Of a DNA stretch of 5,712 nt, positions 1 through 4,375 are shown in pieces; position 1 is the stretch's first letter; each line of letters begins with the position of its first letter. The position numbers were made by a program, and so were the translations under genes. Source of the DNA: an uncultured Mycoplasmatota bacterium (GTDB lineage Bacteria > Bacillota_I > Bacilli_A > Mycoplasmatales > Mycoplasmoidaceae); NCBI GenBank assembly GCA_949527715.1, contig CATEWF010000063.1:1-5712 (forward strand). Reading direction: 5' to 3'. The notes under the pieces were generated by a model, which worked only from the letters and a program-made list of their open reading frames with translations, made no database searches and was not told the DNA's origin.

Positions 1-84
1 TATTTTTGAAAAAGTAATTCATTTGTATAAAAAGTATTTTTAAAAAAAATAGGATATTTATAAAATAAAAGTTATTTTAAAATT

Positions 85-657
85 ATGAATAAATTAAATT
101 TAGTTAATAAAGCAGTTCAAGATAATAATTTATCTTCTTCAGGATTCAGGATGTTGTATTTAATAGTAAATTACTGTAGTTTCAAGGATTCAGATTCTGT
201 AGAGATTTATAATAGTTTTTTTCAAAAAGAATTAAACATGAGTAGAATTCAAGTACAACGTTTAACTAAGGAGTTAGTAGATAATAAGTATATCTCTAAG
301 GAAGTCTCAGGAAATAAAAAGAATAAAAAAGCTAATAAATATACTTTACTTCAAGTTGAAGATTCTACTTTAAACAAAGACTTATTTAATGATAATGAAA
401 TTTTAATTAATAGTTCTTCATTGACTTCAACGAATGTTGAAGGAAATAATAAAAAAGATTTAAATAATAGTTCTATTAAAATTAATTTAAGTAAAACTTC
501 TATGAATAATTCAGACTCATCTACTGACGAAGTCTCAACTATATCCTCAACGTTAAAGTACATTACCCCCGAAAAAAGCACCCCAACCACACCAGCAAAA
601 CTGAAAAAATATAATAATATTGAAAAGAAATTGAAGTGTTGGAACATTTACAAATGA
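85..657 (+). CDS. Winged-helix DNA-binding protein, N-terminal part of a broken gene
   Basis: This 190-codon frame starts at an ATG behind an AT-rich leader with no Shine-Dalgarno. Residues about 15-90 look like a winged helix-turn-helix: LSSSGFRMLYLIVNY (helix 1), a QKELNMSRIQVQRLTKELVD stretch fitting the helix-turn-helix, then YISKEVSG and KANKYTLLQ as the wing and last strand. This layout is common in phage replication-initiator or replisome-organiser proteins. Residues about 91-170 are a low-complexity Ser/Asn/Thr-rich linker. The last dozen codons (about 625-657) are probably out of frame: restoring one A at 623-626 and one near 650 gives the continuous reading IEKEIEVLEHLTNEQLSKI, which runs into the next frame. 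The listed stop is therefore probably a frameshift product and the original protein was about 350 residues. A role in phage DNA replication is inferred from the fold and from the neighbouring recombinase gene; a transcription regulator is the alternative. Confidence 0.7.
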   Translation: MNKLNLVNKAVQDNNLSSSGFRMLYLIVNYCSFKDSDSVEIYNSFFQKELNMSRIQVQRLTKELVDNKYISKEVSGNKKNKKANKYTLLQVEDSTLNKDLFNDNEILINSSSLTSTNVEGNNKKDLNNSSIKINLSKTSMNNSDSSTDEVSTISSTLKYITPEKSTPTTPAKLKKYNNIEKKLKCWNIYK

Positions 658-1135
658 GCAATTAAGTAAAATCAAACAACTCTTAGAATATATTGAAATG
701 GATTATGAAAAATATTCAGATGTATGTAAGTTAAATGAAATAAGACGAAAGTGTAAGAAGAATTGGATAAAGAACAAGAATAACATTAAATACTTATTCT
801 ATACTGAAACTTCTCTTGATAATGATATTAATTATGGTAAACTAAAAGGAAAATCAAGTGAGTATTCAGATTATTTGATTAAATATTATAGTGATATGTT
901 TATTACCAATTGTGATGATATTGAGTGGTCTTTTGATTATGATTTTGATATGTCCATAAACATTCTCAAATAATATTATAACAATCTCCAATTTACAAAA
1001 GAAGAACTTGATTATTTAGATAAGGAAGTAATAGGAATCAGTACTAAATCAGATAATAGTTTCTTTTGGAATGAGTATGGTAAAAACAATATTTTATTAA
1101 AGATTAACTCCTATTTTCAAGAAAACTTAAAATAA
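650..1135 (+). pseudogene. C-terminal part of the broken winged-helix gene
   Basis: The frame that continues the upstream gene is open from 635 and reads TNEQLSKIKQLLEYIEMDYE through the ATG at 698. It stops at TAA 971-973, then stays open in the same frame to TAA 1133-1135, reading FTKEELDYLDKEV and finishing INSYFQENLK. A gene finder would probably report only 698-973 (91 codons, MDYEKYSDVCK...). That ATG lies inside an apparent helix, so it is unlikely to be a true start. The whole segment is charged, rich in Lys, Asp, Asn and Tyr, and contains a basic run near NEIRRKCKKNWIKNKNN. I do not recognise a domain. The simplest reading is the C-terminal half of a replication-type protein that has acquired two frameshifts and one nonsense codon. 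Sequencing or assembly errors in A runs would give the same picture for the frameshifts. Confidence 0.6.
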
Positions 1136-1258
1136 GCCGTTTTAAGGCATTAAAATTTGTTAAAGGTATAAACATACCACCCTTGGGTAGAAAGTCGCTT
1201 AAAACGCAAATATGATAACTTAAATCGAATGTTTCGATTTGTCATGCATCTTTAAGTT
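1136..1258 (+). ncRNA. Structured intergenic element, candidate RNA or origin
   Basis: Starting directly after the preceding stop codon, this gene-free stretch can fold extensively. A 9-bp closing stem pairs CGTTTTAAG (1138-1146) with CTTAAAACG (1198-1206). Inside lie two hairpins with no gap between them: GGTAT/ATACC (1165-1169 with 1174-1178, loop AAAC) and ACC/GGT (1179-1181 with 1186-1188) closed by a CTTG tetraloop. A third, separate hairpin follows at 1217-1258. The arrangement of a multibranch closing stem with coaxially stackable hairpins resembles a structured RNA or riboswitch more than a simple terminator. It lies upstream of the mapped promoter of the recombinase operon, so it would not be in that transcript. 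It could be the 3' end of the upstream transcript, a free small RNA, or a replication-origin structure. I cannot match it to a known RNA family. Confidence 0.4.
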
Positions 1259-1260
1259 TT
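1217..1260 (+). terminator. Long hairpin, possible transcription terminator
   Basis: AAATCGAA (1222-1229) pairs perfectly with TTCGATTT (1233-1240) across a TGT loop. An outer arm AACTT (1217-1221) can pair with AAGTT (1254-1258) around a 13-nt unpaired side containing ATGCAT. The downstream side runs into TTTTATT. It could end transcription from the broken upstream gene before the next promoter, but the T-tract is short. Confidence 0.35.
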
Positions 1261-1274
1261 ATTAACATTGAAAT

Positions 1275-1306
1275 TTTGGTTAATTCAAAAAAAAATTGTA
1301 ACTTTG
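1275..1306 (+). promoter_or_regulatory. Bacteroidetes-type promoter of the ERF-DHFR operon
   Basis: TTTG at 1275-1278 is followed after 20 bases by TAACTTTG at 1299-1306. This fits the Bacteroidetes sigma-ABfr consensus (-33 TTTG, -7 TAnnTTTG). A start about 7 bases downstream would leave a leader of roughly 55 nt before the ERF start codon. The leader is AT-rich with no visible Shine-Dalgarno, which is usual in that phylum. Confidence 0.75.
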
Positions 1307-1366
1307 TAATACTTTTGAAAACTTGATGATATTTATTAATATAATAACAATTTAAAATTTAAAAAA

Positions 1367-1954
1367 ATGGAAATTAGAAAGAAATTATTTGAACTTCAAC
1401 AGGAGTTCGTTAGTAAGAAAGACAAGAGAAATGATTTTGGAAAATATAACTTCCGAAATATTGAGGCAATGTTATCATCATTGAAGCCTCTTCTCAAAGA
1501 GAGAAACCTTTTAATTTTGTTCAATGAGGAGTACATTAATGACAAATTCTTGAAAGAAACCATTAAACTAATTGACATTGAAGATGGTGAAGAGATTAGC
1601 AATTCTTCTATCTGTGCAATGGATAGTGATGTCAAGGGTATGAGTGATAGTCAAGCCACTGGTTGTTCAATCACATATATCCGAAAATATTGTCTAACTG
1701 GTTTACTTGGTGTTGATGACGGAAGCAATGACCCAGATTCAATGGACGGTTCAAACTTCAAGAATAAGTCAAATAAGACAACTAAGTCACTCACAACACA
1801 AGAGAAAATTGCCAATATTATCAATGAAATCAATGAATGCACCTCTGTCACAGAATTGACTGCATTATGGAATAAAATCGGAAAATGGTCTGAAAATCAA
1901 GTAATCAAGCAGACATTTACAGATAGAAAGAACTTTCTTAAAATAACAAATTAA
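1367..1954 (+). CDS. erf: ERF-family single-strand DNA annealing protein
   Basis: ERF proteins anneal complementary single strands during phage recombination and genome circularisation, acting as RecA-independent annealing rings. The 195-residue product has the expected ERF core in residues 1-125: an N-terminal helix (EIRKKLFELQQEFV), a GKYNFRNIEAMLSSLKPLLKE stretch, the LLILFNEEYI strand, and above all GMSDSQATGCSITYIRKYCL followed by TGLLGVDDGSNDPD (residues 91-124). The last two correspond to the conserved 'Q..GSAiTYarRY.L..llGi..d.DdD' signature. After a Ser/Lys/Thr-rich linker (about 128-144), residues 145-192 form a helical C-terminal segment. The length is normal for small phage ERFs. 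The ATG follows an A-rich leader typical of Bacteroidetes genes. It is the first gene downstream of the promoter at 1275-1306 and lies 15 nt before DHFR, so the two are probably cotranscribed. Confidence 0.9.
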   Translation: MEIRKKLFELQQEFVSKKDKRNDFGKYNFRNIEAMLSSLKPLLKERNLLILFNEEYINDKFLKETIKLIDIEDGEEISNSSICAMDSDVKGMSDSQATGCSITYIRKYCLTGLLGVDDGSNDPDSMDGSNFKNKSNKTTKSLTTQEKIANIINEINECTSVTELTALWNKIGKWSENQVIKQTFTDRKNFLKITN

Positions 1955-1969
1955 TAAAAAAACAAGGAT

Positions 1970-2458
1970 ATGGTAAGTATTATAGTTGCAATGACAGAGA
2001 ATAATGCAATTGGACTTGATAATAAATTATTGTTCCAATTCAAAGAAGATATGAAACATTTTGTTAAACTGACAAAACATAATGTTGTGATTATGGGGCG
2101 AAAGACATTTGAAAGCATTGGTAAAGAATTACCTAATAGAATTAATTATGTTGTTTCTTCCAATCCAGACAATTACATTCTTGGGTGCAAGTCAGTAAAG
2201 GAAGCAGTAAAAGATGCAAAGGAGAACTTTTCAGATAAAGAAATATTTATAATTGGTGGTGGACAGGTATATAAAACAGCAATAGAAGAAGATATTGTGG
2301 ATTGTATATATGCTACAACTATTAAACTCCAATGTTATGGAGATACATTCTTTCCGACAATTGATAATGATAAATGGGAGGTTAATGAGCATATTGGAGA
2401 ATATGAACAAGATGGAATTAGTTATTCAATTGTTAAATACACTAAAAAAAACTTGTAA
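1970..2458 (+). CDS. folA: Dihydrofolate reductase
   Basis: It reduces dihydrofolate to tetrahydrofolate with NADPH in the cytoplasm, supporting thymidylate synthesis during phage DNA replication. The 162-residue product has the full-length DHFR fold: MVSIIVAMTENNAIGLDNKL (first strand and Met20-type loop), EDMKHF with the catalytic acid at Asp27, MGRKTFESIG (42-51, NADPH-binding helix start), LPNRINYVVSS (54-64), IIGGGQVYK (94-102, the Gly-rich cofactor turn), and the C-terminal DTFFP...W strands. The segment before the catalytic acid is unusual: E. coli has Pro21-Trp22-Asn-Leu-Pro25, whereas here it is Leu21-Phe22-Gln-Phe-Lys25, so the near-universal Trp is replaced by Phe. Otherwise the gene looks intact and functional. 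It is the second gene of the ERF operon and is followed 16 nt later by the broken HNH gene. No thymidylate synthase is seen in this window. Confidence 0.95.
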   Translation: MVSIIVAMTENNAIGLDNKLLFQFKEDMKHFVKLTKHNVVIMGRKTFESIGKELPNRINYVVSSNPDNYILGCKSVKEAVKDAKENFSDKEIFIIGGGQVYKTAIEEDIVDCIYATTIKLQCYGDTFFPTIDNDKWEVNEHIGEYEQDGISYSIVKYTKKNL

Positions 2459-2474
2459 AATAAAAAATTATTTT

Positions 2475-3093
2475 ATGATTGAATGGAAAGACATTGTAGG
2501 TTATGAAGGTCTTTATAAAATTAGTAATGATGGACAAGTTTATTCATTGATAAGTAATAAGTATTTGAAATTTAGATTCGTTAAAGATGGTTATTATAGT
2601 ATAAGTTTATTTAAAAAATCATTTTTAATTCATCGTTTAGTCGCTCAAGCATTCATTCCTAATCCACATAATAAACCTTGTATAGACCACATCAACACAA
2701 ATTAGGACTGATAACAGAGTTGAAAACCTAAGATGGTGTACTCATAAAGAAAATTGTAATAATCCATTAACGAAGCATAAACTGAGTGAAGTTAATAAAG
2801 GTAAAAATAGTCCTAATTATGGAAAACACTTATGTGAAGAAACAAGACATAAACTGAGTGAAGCATTGAAAGGGCGACAACATAGTGAGGAATCTAAATT
2901 AAAAATGAAAAATGTAGCTCGAAAACGCACAAAACAAATAATTCAACTTTCGTTAGATGGTGAAGCAATAAGAATATGGGATGGACTATGGCAAATAGAA
3001 GAAGAGTTGGGCTTTATTGCAATCTATATTAGTGCTTGTTGTAAAGGAAAATATAAAACCGCATATGGTTTCAAATGGAAATATTATGAATAA
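2475..3093 (+). pseudogene. Frameshifted HNH homing endonuclease (NUMOD4/HNH/NUMOD3)
   Basis: The ATG at 2475 opens a typical NUMOD4 domain (MIEWKDIVGYEGLYKISNDG, then a QVYS motif) that runs into an HNH core, LIHRLVAQAFIPNP...CIDHINT. The frame then stops at TAG 2703-2705. Deleting one A from the run at 2699-2701 restores HINTIRTDNRVENLRW and a continuous protein of about 205 residues. The downstream frame holds two or three NUMOD3-type repeats (KHKLSEVNKGKNSPNYG, RHKLSEALKGRQHS, EESKLKMK) and a C-terminal NUMOD1/IENR1-like DNA-binding segment (QIIQLSLDGE to YGFKWKYYE). These are free-standing homing endonucleases that nick or cut a target allele and spread into it; here the gene sits just behind DHFR. 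The break falls inside the catalytic beta-beta-alpha region, so neither fragment should cut DNA. The 3' part alone (ATG 2866) would give only the DNA-binding tail. A sequencing error is possible. Confidence 0.85.
2776..2863 (+). repeat. 16-bp direct repeat encoding NUMOD3 units
   Basis: CATAAACTGAGTGAAG occurs at 2776-2791 and again at 2848-2863. The copies are offset by 72 bases (24 codons), so both are read in the same frame and encode HKLSE in successive NUMOD3 motifs. The exact nucleotide identity suggests a fairly recent internal duplication or gene conversion. Confidence 0.8.
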
Positions 3094-3096
3094 TTT

Positions 3097-3127
3097 TTTG
3101 TATTCTCAAATATAAATAGTATATTTG
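3097..3127 (+). promoter_or_regulatory. Bacteroidetes-type promoter upstream of the tRNA cluster
   Basis: TTTG at 3097-3100 is followed after 19 bases by TATATTTG at 3120-3127, matching TTTG-N19-TAnnTTTG. It lies just after the stop codon of the endonuclease remnant and about 125 nt before the first tRNA. It is the only convincing promoter that could drive the three tRNA genes as one transcript. Confidence 0.6.
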
Positions 3128-3149
3128 TAATATCAATTATTTAAAAAAT

Positions 3150-3187
3150 AGTACAAAAAAAGGAAAAAATAATCACATTTTTGTACT
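3150..3187. repeat. Perfect 10-bp inverted repeat
   Basis: AGTACAAAAA (3150-3159) and TTTTTGTACT (3178-3187) are exact reverse complements with an 18-nt spacer. It lies between the promoter at 3097-3127 and the first tRNA. The stem is AT-rich, and the following GAAAATAATTTTTT could act as a weak terminator tail. A protein-binding operator, an RNA stem in the tRNA precursor, or a weak terminator are all possible. Confidence 0.5.
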
Positions 3188-3253
3188 GAAAATAATTTTT
3201 TACCTATTATATAAAAAAATGTTAAATAAGAGTGTAGTGTATAATTAGTTACT

Positions 3254-3326
3254 TCGATATTAGCTTAGTGGTAAAGCACAAGTATGGGGTTCTTGCAAAT
3301 CGTTGGTTCAATTCCAACATATCTTA
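3254..3326 (+). tRNA. tRNA-Pro(GGG)-like gene, atypical
   Basis: A cloverleaf can be drawn. The D-stem is GCTT/AAGC with loop AGTGGTA (3263-3277). The anticodon stem is CAAGT/TCTTG (3279-3283 with 3291-3295, last pair T-T) with loop ATGGGGT, giving anticodon GGG at 3286-3288 with U33 and G37. The T-arm is GTTGG/CCAAC with loop TTCAATT (3302-3318). The acceptor 3254-3260 with 3319-3325 pairs only at 5 of 7 positions; the two outermost pairs (T-T and C-T) fail. The variable region has six bases, one more than usual, and no CCA is encoded. Anticodon GGG would read CCC and CCT codons. It may be a degenerate or divergent tRNA. Confidence 0.65.
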
Positions 3327-3404
3327 AACAGTTATACTAATTATAATTATTCTCATTCTTTTTTTAACATTTTTCGGTACTTGGGTATGTATAGTTGTAT
3401 TGCA

Positions 3405-3431
3405 TCGGTTATTTTTGAAAAAAAATACCGA
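3405..3431. other. Hairpin with GAAA tetraloop between tRNA genes
   Basis: TCGGT (3405-3409) pairs with ACCGA (3427-3431), and ATTTTT (3411-3416) pairs with AAAAAT (3421-3426). There is a single bulged T at 3410 and the loop is GAAA (3417-3420), which is a GNRA loop on the plus-strand RNA. The 3327-3515 stretch around it has no supported gene. This hairpin is its only clear structure, perhaps a processing site within the tRNA precursor. Confidence 0.4.
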
Positions 3432-3515
3432 CAAACATTGTTCTATTCAAAATGAAGTGTAACAAGACTGATAATTTTTTTCTATTTATTGTCATTATAT
3501 AAAATATATTATTTT

Positions 3516-3575
3516 TGCAGTGTGCTAACGTTGTAAAGTTAGTTGCCTTAGATGGTTTCAAACCATCCACTACAA
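3516..3575 (+). tRNA. tRNA-Thr(TGT)-like gene lacking a D-arm
   Basis: TGCAGTG (3516-3522) pairs with CACTACA (3568-3574) at 6 of 7 positions (one C-A mismatch), followed by A at the discriminator site. A 5-bp stem CTAAC/GTTAG (3525-3529 with 3538-3542) encloses the 8-nt loop GTTGTAAA, which would present TGT (3532-3534) after U33. A T-arm GATGG/CCATC has loop TTTCAAA (3551-3567). Only 28 bases lie between the acceptor and the T-stem, against about 41 in a normal tRNA, so there is no room for a D-arm; the loop base at position 56 is T rather than the usual C. The gene ends 4 nt before the next tRNA, as in a tandem tRNA array. It may be a deletion-bearing pseudo-tRNA. Confidence 0.45.
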
Positions 3576-3579
3576 GGAT

Positions 3580-3651
3580 TGTGATGTGGAGAAGTGGTAT
3601 CTCGTCAGCCTCATAAACTGAAGTTCGTTGGTTCAAATCCAACCATCACAA
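3580..3651 (+). tRNA. tRNA with CAT anticodon (Met or Ile)
   Basis: The cloverleaf is nearly complete. Acceptor TGTGATG/CATCACA (3580-3586 with 3644-3650) has 7 perfect pairs; the D-stem is GAGA/TCTC with loop AGTGGTA; the anticodon stem is TCAGC/ACTGA (3605-3609 with 3617-3621, one C-A mismatch) with loop CTCATAA; the variable loop is AGTTC; the T-arm is GTTGG/CCAAC with loop TTCAAAT; and A73 is at 3651. The anticodon CAT is at 3612-3614. It lacks the three G-C anticodon-stem pairs of an initiator, so it is either elongator Met or an Ile(AUA) tRNA whose C34 is modified to lysidine. Sequence alone does not settle which. CCA is not encoded. Confidence 0.85.
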
Positions 3652-3657
3652 CTTTTT

Positions 3658-3686
3658 ATATGTATTAGCATATTTTTGTTTTTAAA
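3658..3686 (+). terminator. Weak hairpin with T-tract after the tRNA cluster
   Basis: ATATG (3658-3662) can pair with CATAT (3669-3673) around TATTAG, followed by TTTTTGTTTTT-like sequence. This could end the tRNA transcript seven bases after the last tRNA. The stem is short and AT-rich, so the call is tentative. Confidence 0.3.
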
Positions 3687-3711
3687 AATTTTTAAGTTGT
3701 TATTATTAAAA

Positions 3712-3747
3712 ATAATGGGAGACTGATTAATTTCAATCTCCCATTAT
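3712..3747 (-). terminator. Rho-independent terminator between convergent modules
   Basis: ATAATGGGAGA (3712-3722) and TCTCCCATTAT (3737-3747) form an 11-bp perfect stem with a 14-nt loop. Read on the minus strand it begins two bases after the stop codon of the connector gene and is followed by a T-rich tail (ATTTTTAATAA), which fits an intrinsic terminator for the structural operon. The plus-strand tail is poorer (CTTTAC), so it may only weakly stop the opposing tRNA transcript. Confidence 0.8.
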
Positions 3748-3749
3748 CT

Positions 3750-4370
3750 TTACATCAAGTCAGTATTTCTTCGTCTTGTCCGATATACTTGCAGTCTTGG
3801 ATTGGGTTTGTTTTTCTTATAGAAATAATCCCAACTATGTTGCCTATACCCACCATTATAATATTCAATTATCCAATCACATTCAGTACATTCATCATTA
3901 ATAACTTCACAAGTGTCTGGACAATAAAGAGGATAAAACTCCTTATTCCTATCCAAGAACTTCTTTAATTGAACTTTCATTACTTCAACTTGTGAACGAA
4001 CATGAGTATTAATATAATTTACATCATTGATTGATACACTGTCTGAATTATCCGATTTACCCTTTGTTATTCCAACTTCACTAATATGATATGAGAGGAA
4101 CGGCAGACACTCATAAACGATTGAGAATGAGAGATAAGGATATAAAACAAGTAACAATGTTGAATTGGTTTCAGTTACTGTATTTGTATTCACTTGTTCA
4201 AGCAATTCTTCATACAATGGTGTCCCTATCAAAGGCTCAATCCATATCTTTTCTGCCACCTTGAAATATGGCTCTATATTGTCCATATTAAAATTAACTG
4301 GTACTGGTGAGTATGTCTTAAAATATTCCTCATTAATTAATGTCCAGGGTTTTACAATTTCAATTGCCAT
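3750..4370 (-). CDS. Putative phage head-tail connector protein
   Basis: The 206-residue product follows the portal gene after 5 nt and is the last gene before the terminator. Residues 10-60 (YFKTYSPVPVN, then helical NIEPYFKVAEKIWIEPLIG and TPLYEELLEQV) and the hydrophobic helix LLLVLYPYLSFSIVYECLPFL (72-92), followed by SEVGITKG, resemble the small all-helical connector or head-completion proteins next to Bacteroidetes phage portals (DUF6712-like; from memory, not searched). Such proteins dock under the portal ring and join head to tail. The C-terminal third is unusual: C150, C154, C161 and C164 form a C-x3-C-x6-C-x2-C cluster that could bind a metal, and the tail ends in a basic, proline-containing segment (NPRLQVYRTRRRN). 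The ATG is preceded by GAAAT with no clear Shine-Dalgarno. The specific function is inferred mainly from position. Confidence 0.65.
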   Translation of the reverse strand: MAIEIVKPWTLINEEYFKTYSPVPVNFNMDNIEPYFKVAEKIWIEPLIGTPLYEELLEQVNTNTVTETNSTLLLVLYPYLSFSIVYECLPFLSYHISEVGITKGKSDNSDSVSINDVNYINTHVRSQVEVMKVQLKKFLDRNKEFYPLYCPDTCEVINDECTECDWIIEYYNGGYRQHSWDYFYKKNKPNPRLQVYRTRRRNTDLM

Positions 4371-4375
4371 ATTTC

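Noticed and set aside
18..25. TTCATTTG as a promoter -7 box for the first gene
   Set aside because: It misses the conserved A, and the matching -33 region would lie outside the window; it cannot be judged.
85..1135. Stop-codon reassignment (recoding of TAA or TGA) to explain the broken gene
   Set aside because: TAA ends the intact ERF, DHFR, portal and connector genes, and the breaks at 624-650 are frameshifts rather than readthrough sites.
1136..1258. Known tetrahydrofolate riboswitch controlling DHFR
   Set aside because: The element lies upstream of the operon promoter at 1275-1306, so it would not be in the DHFR mRNA, and its loops do not resemble the THF riboswitch as I recall it.
3510..3517. 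TATTTTTG matching the -7 promoter box
   Set aside because: A start about 7 bases downstream would fall inside the tRNA-Thr-like acceptor, and the nearest TTG is at 18-base spacing without the full TTTG. Probably chance in AT-rich DNA.
3452..3535. Short plus-strand frame starting MKCNKTDNFF
   Set aside because: Only about 27 codons, ends inside the tRNA-Thr-like gene, and has no supporting signal.
3233..3574. TGTAGTG at 3233-3239 as the true 5' acceptor of the Thr-like tRNA (intron-containing or split tRNA)
   Set aside because: It is perfectly complementary to CACTACA at 3568-3574, but the sequence after 3239 has no D-arm with a GG loop and a complete tRNA-Pro-like gene lies between. A 7-base match over this distance can arise by chance.
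3409..3642. 77-codon minus-strand open frame over the tRNA region
   Set aside because: It overlaps the tRNA-Thr-like and tRNA-Met genes and shows no domain or plausible leader; it is a by-product of tRNA sequence.
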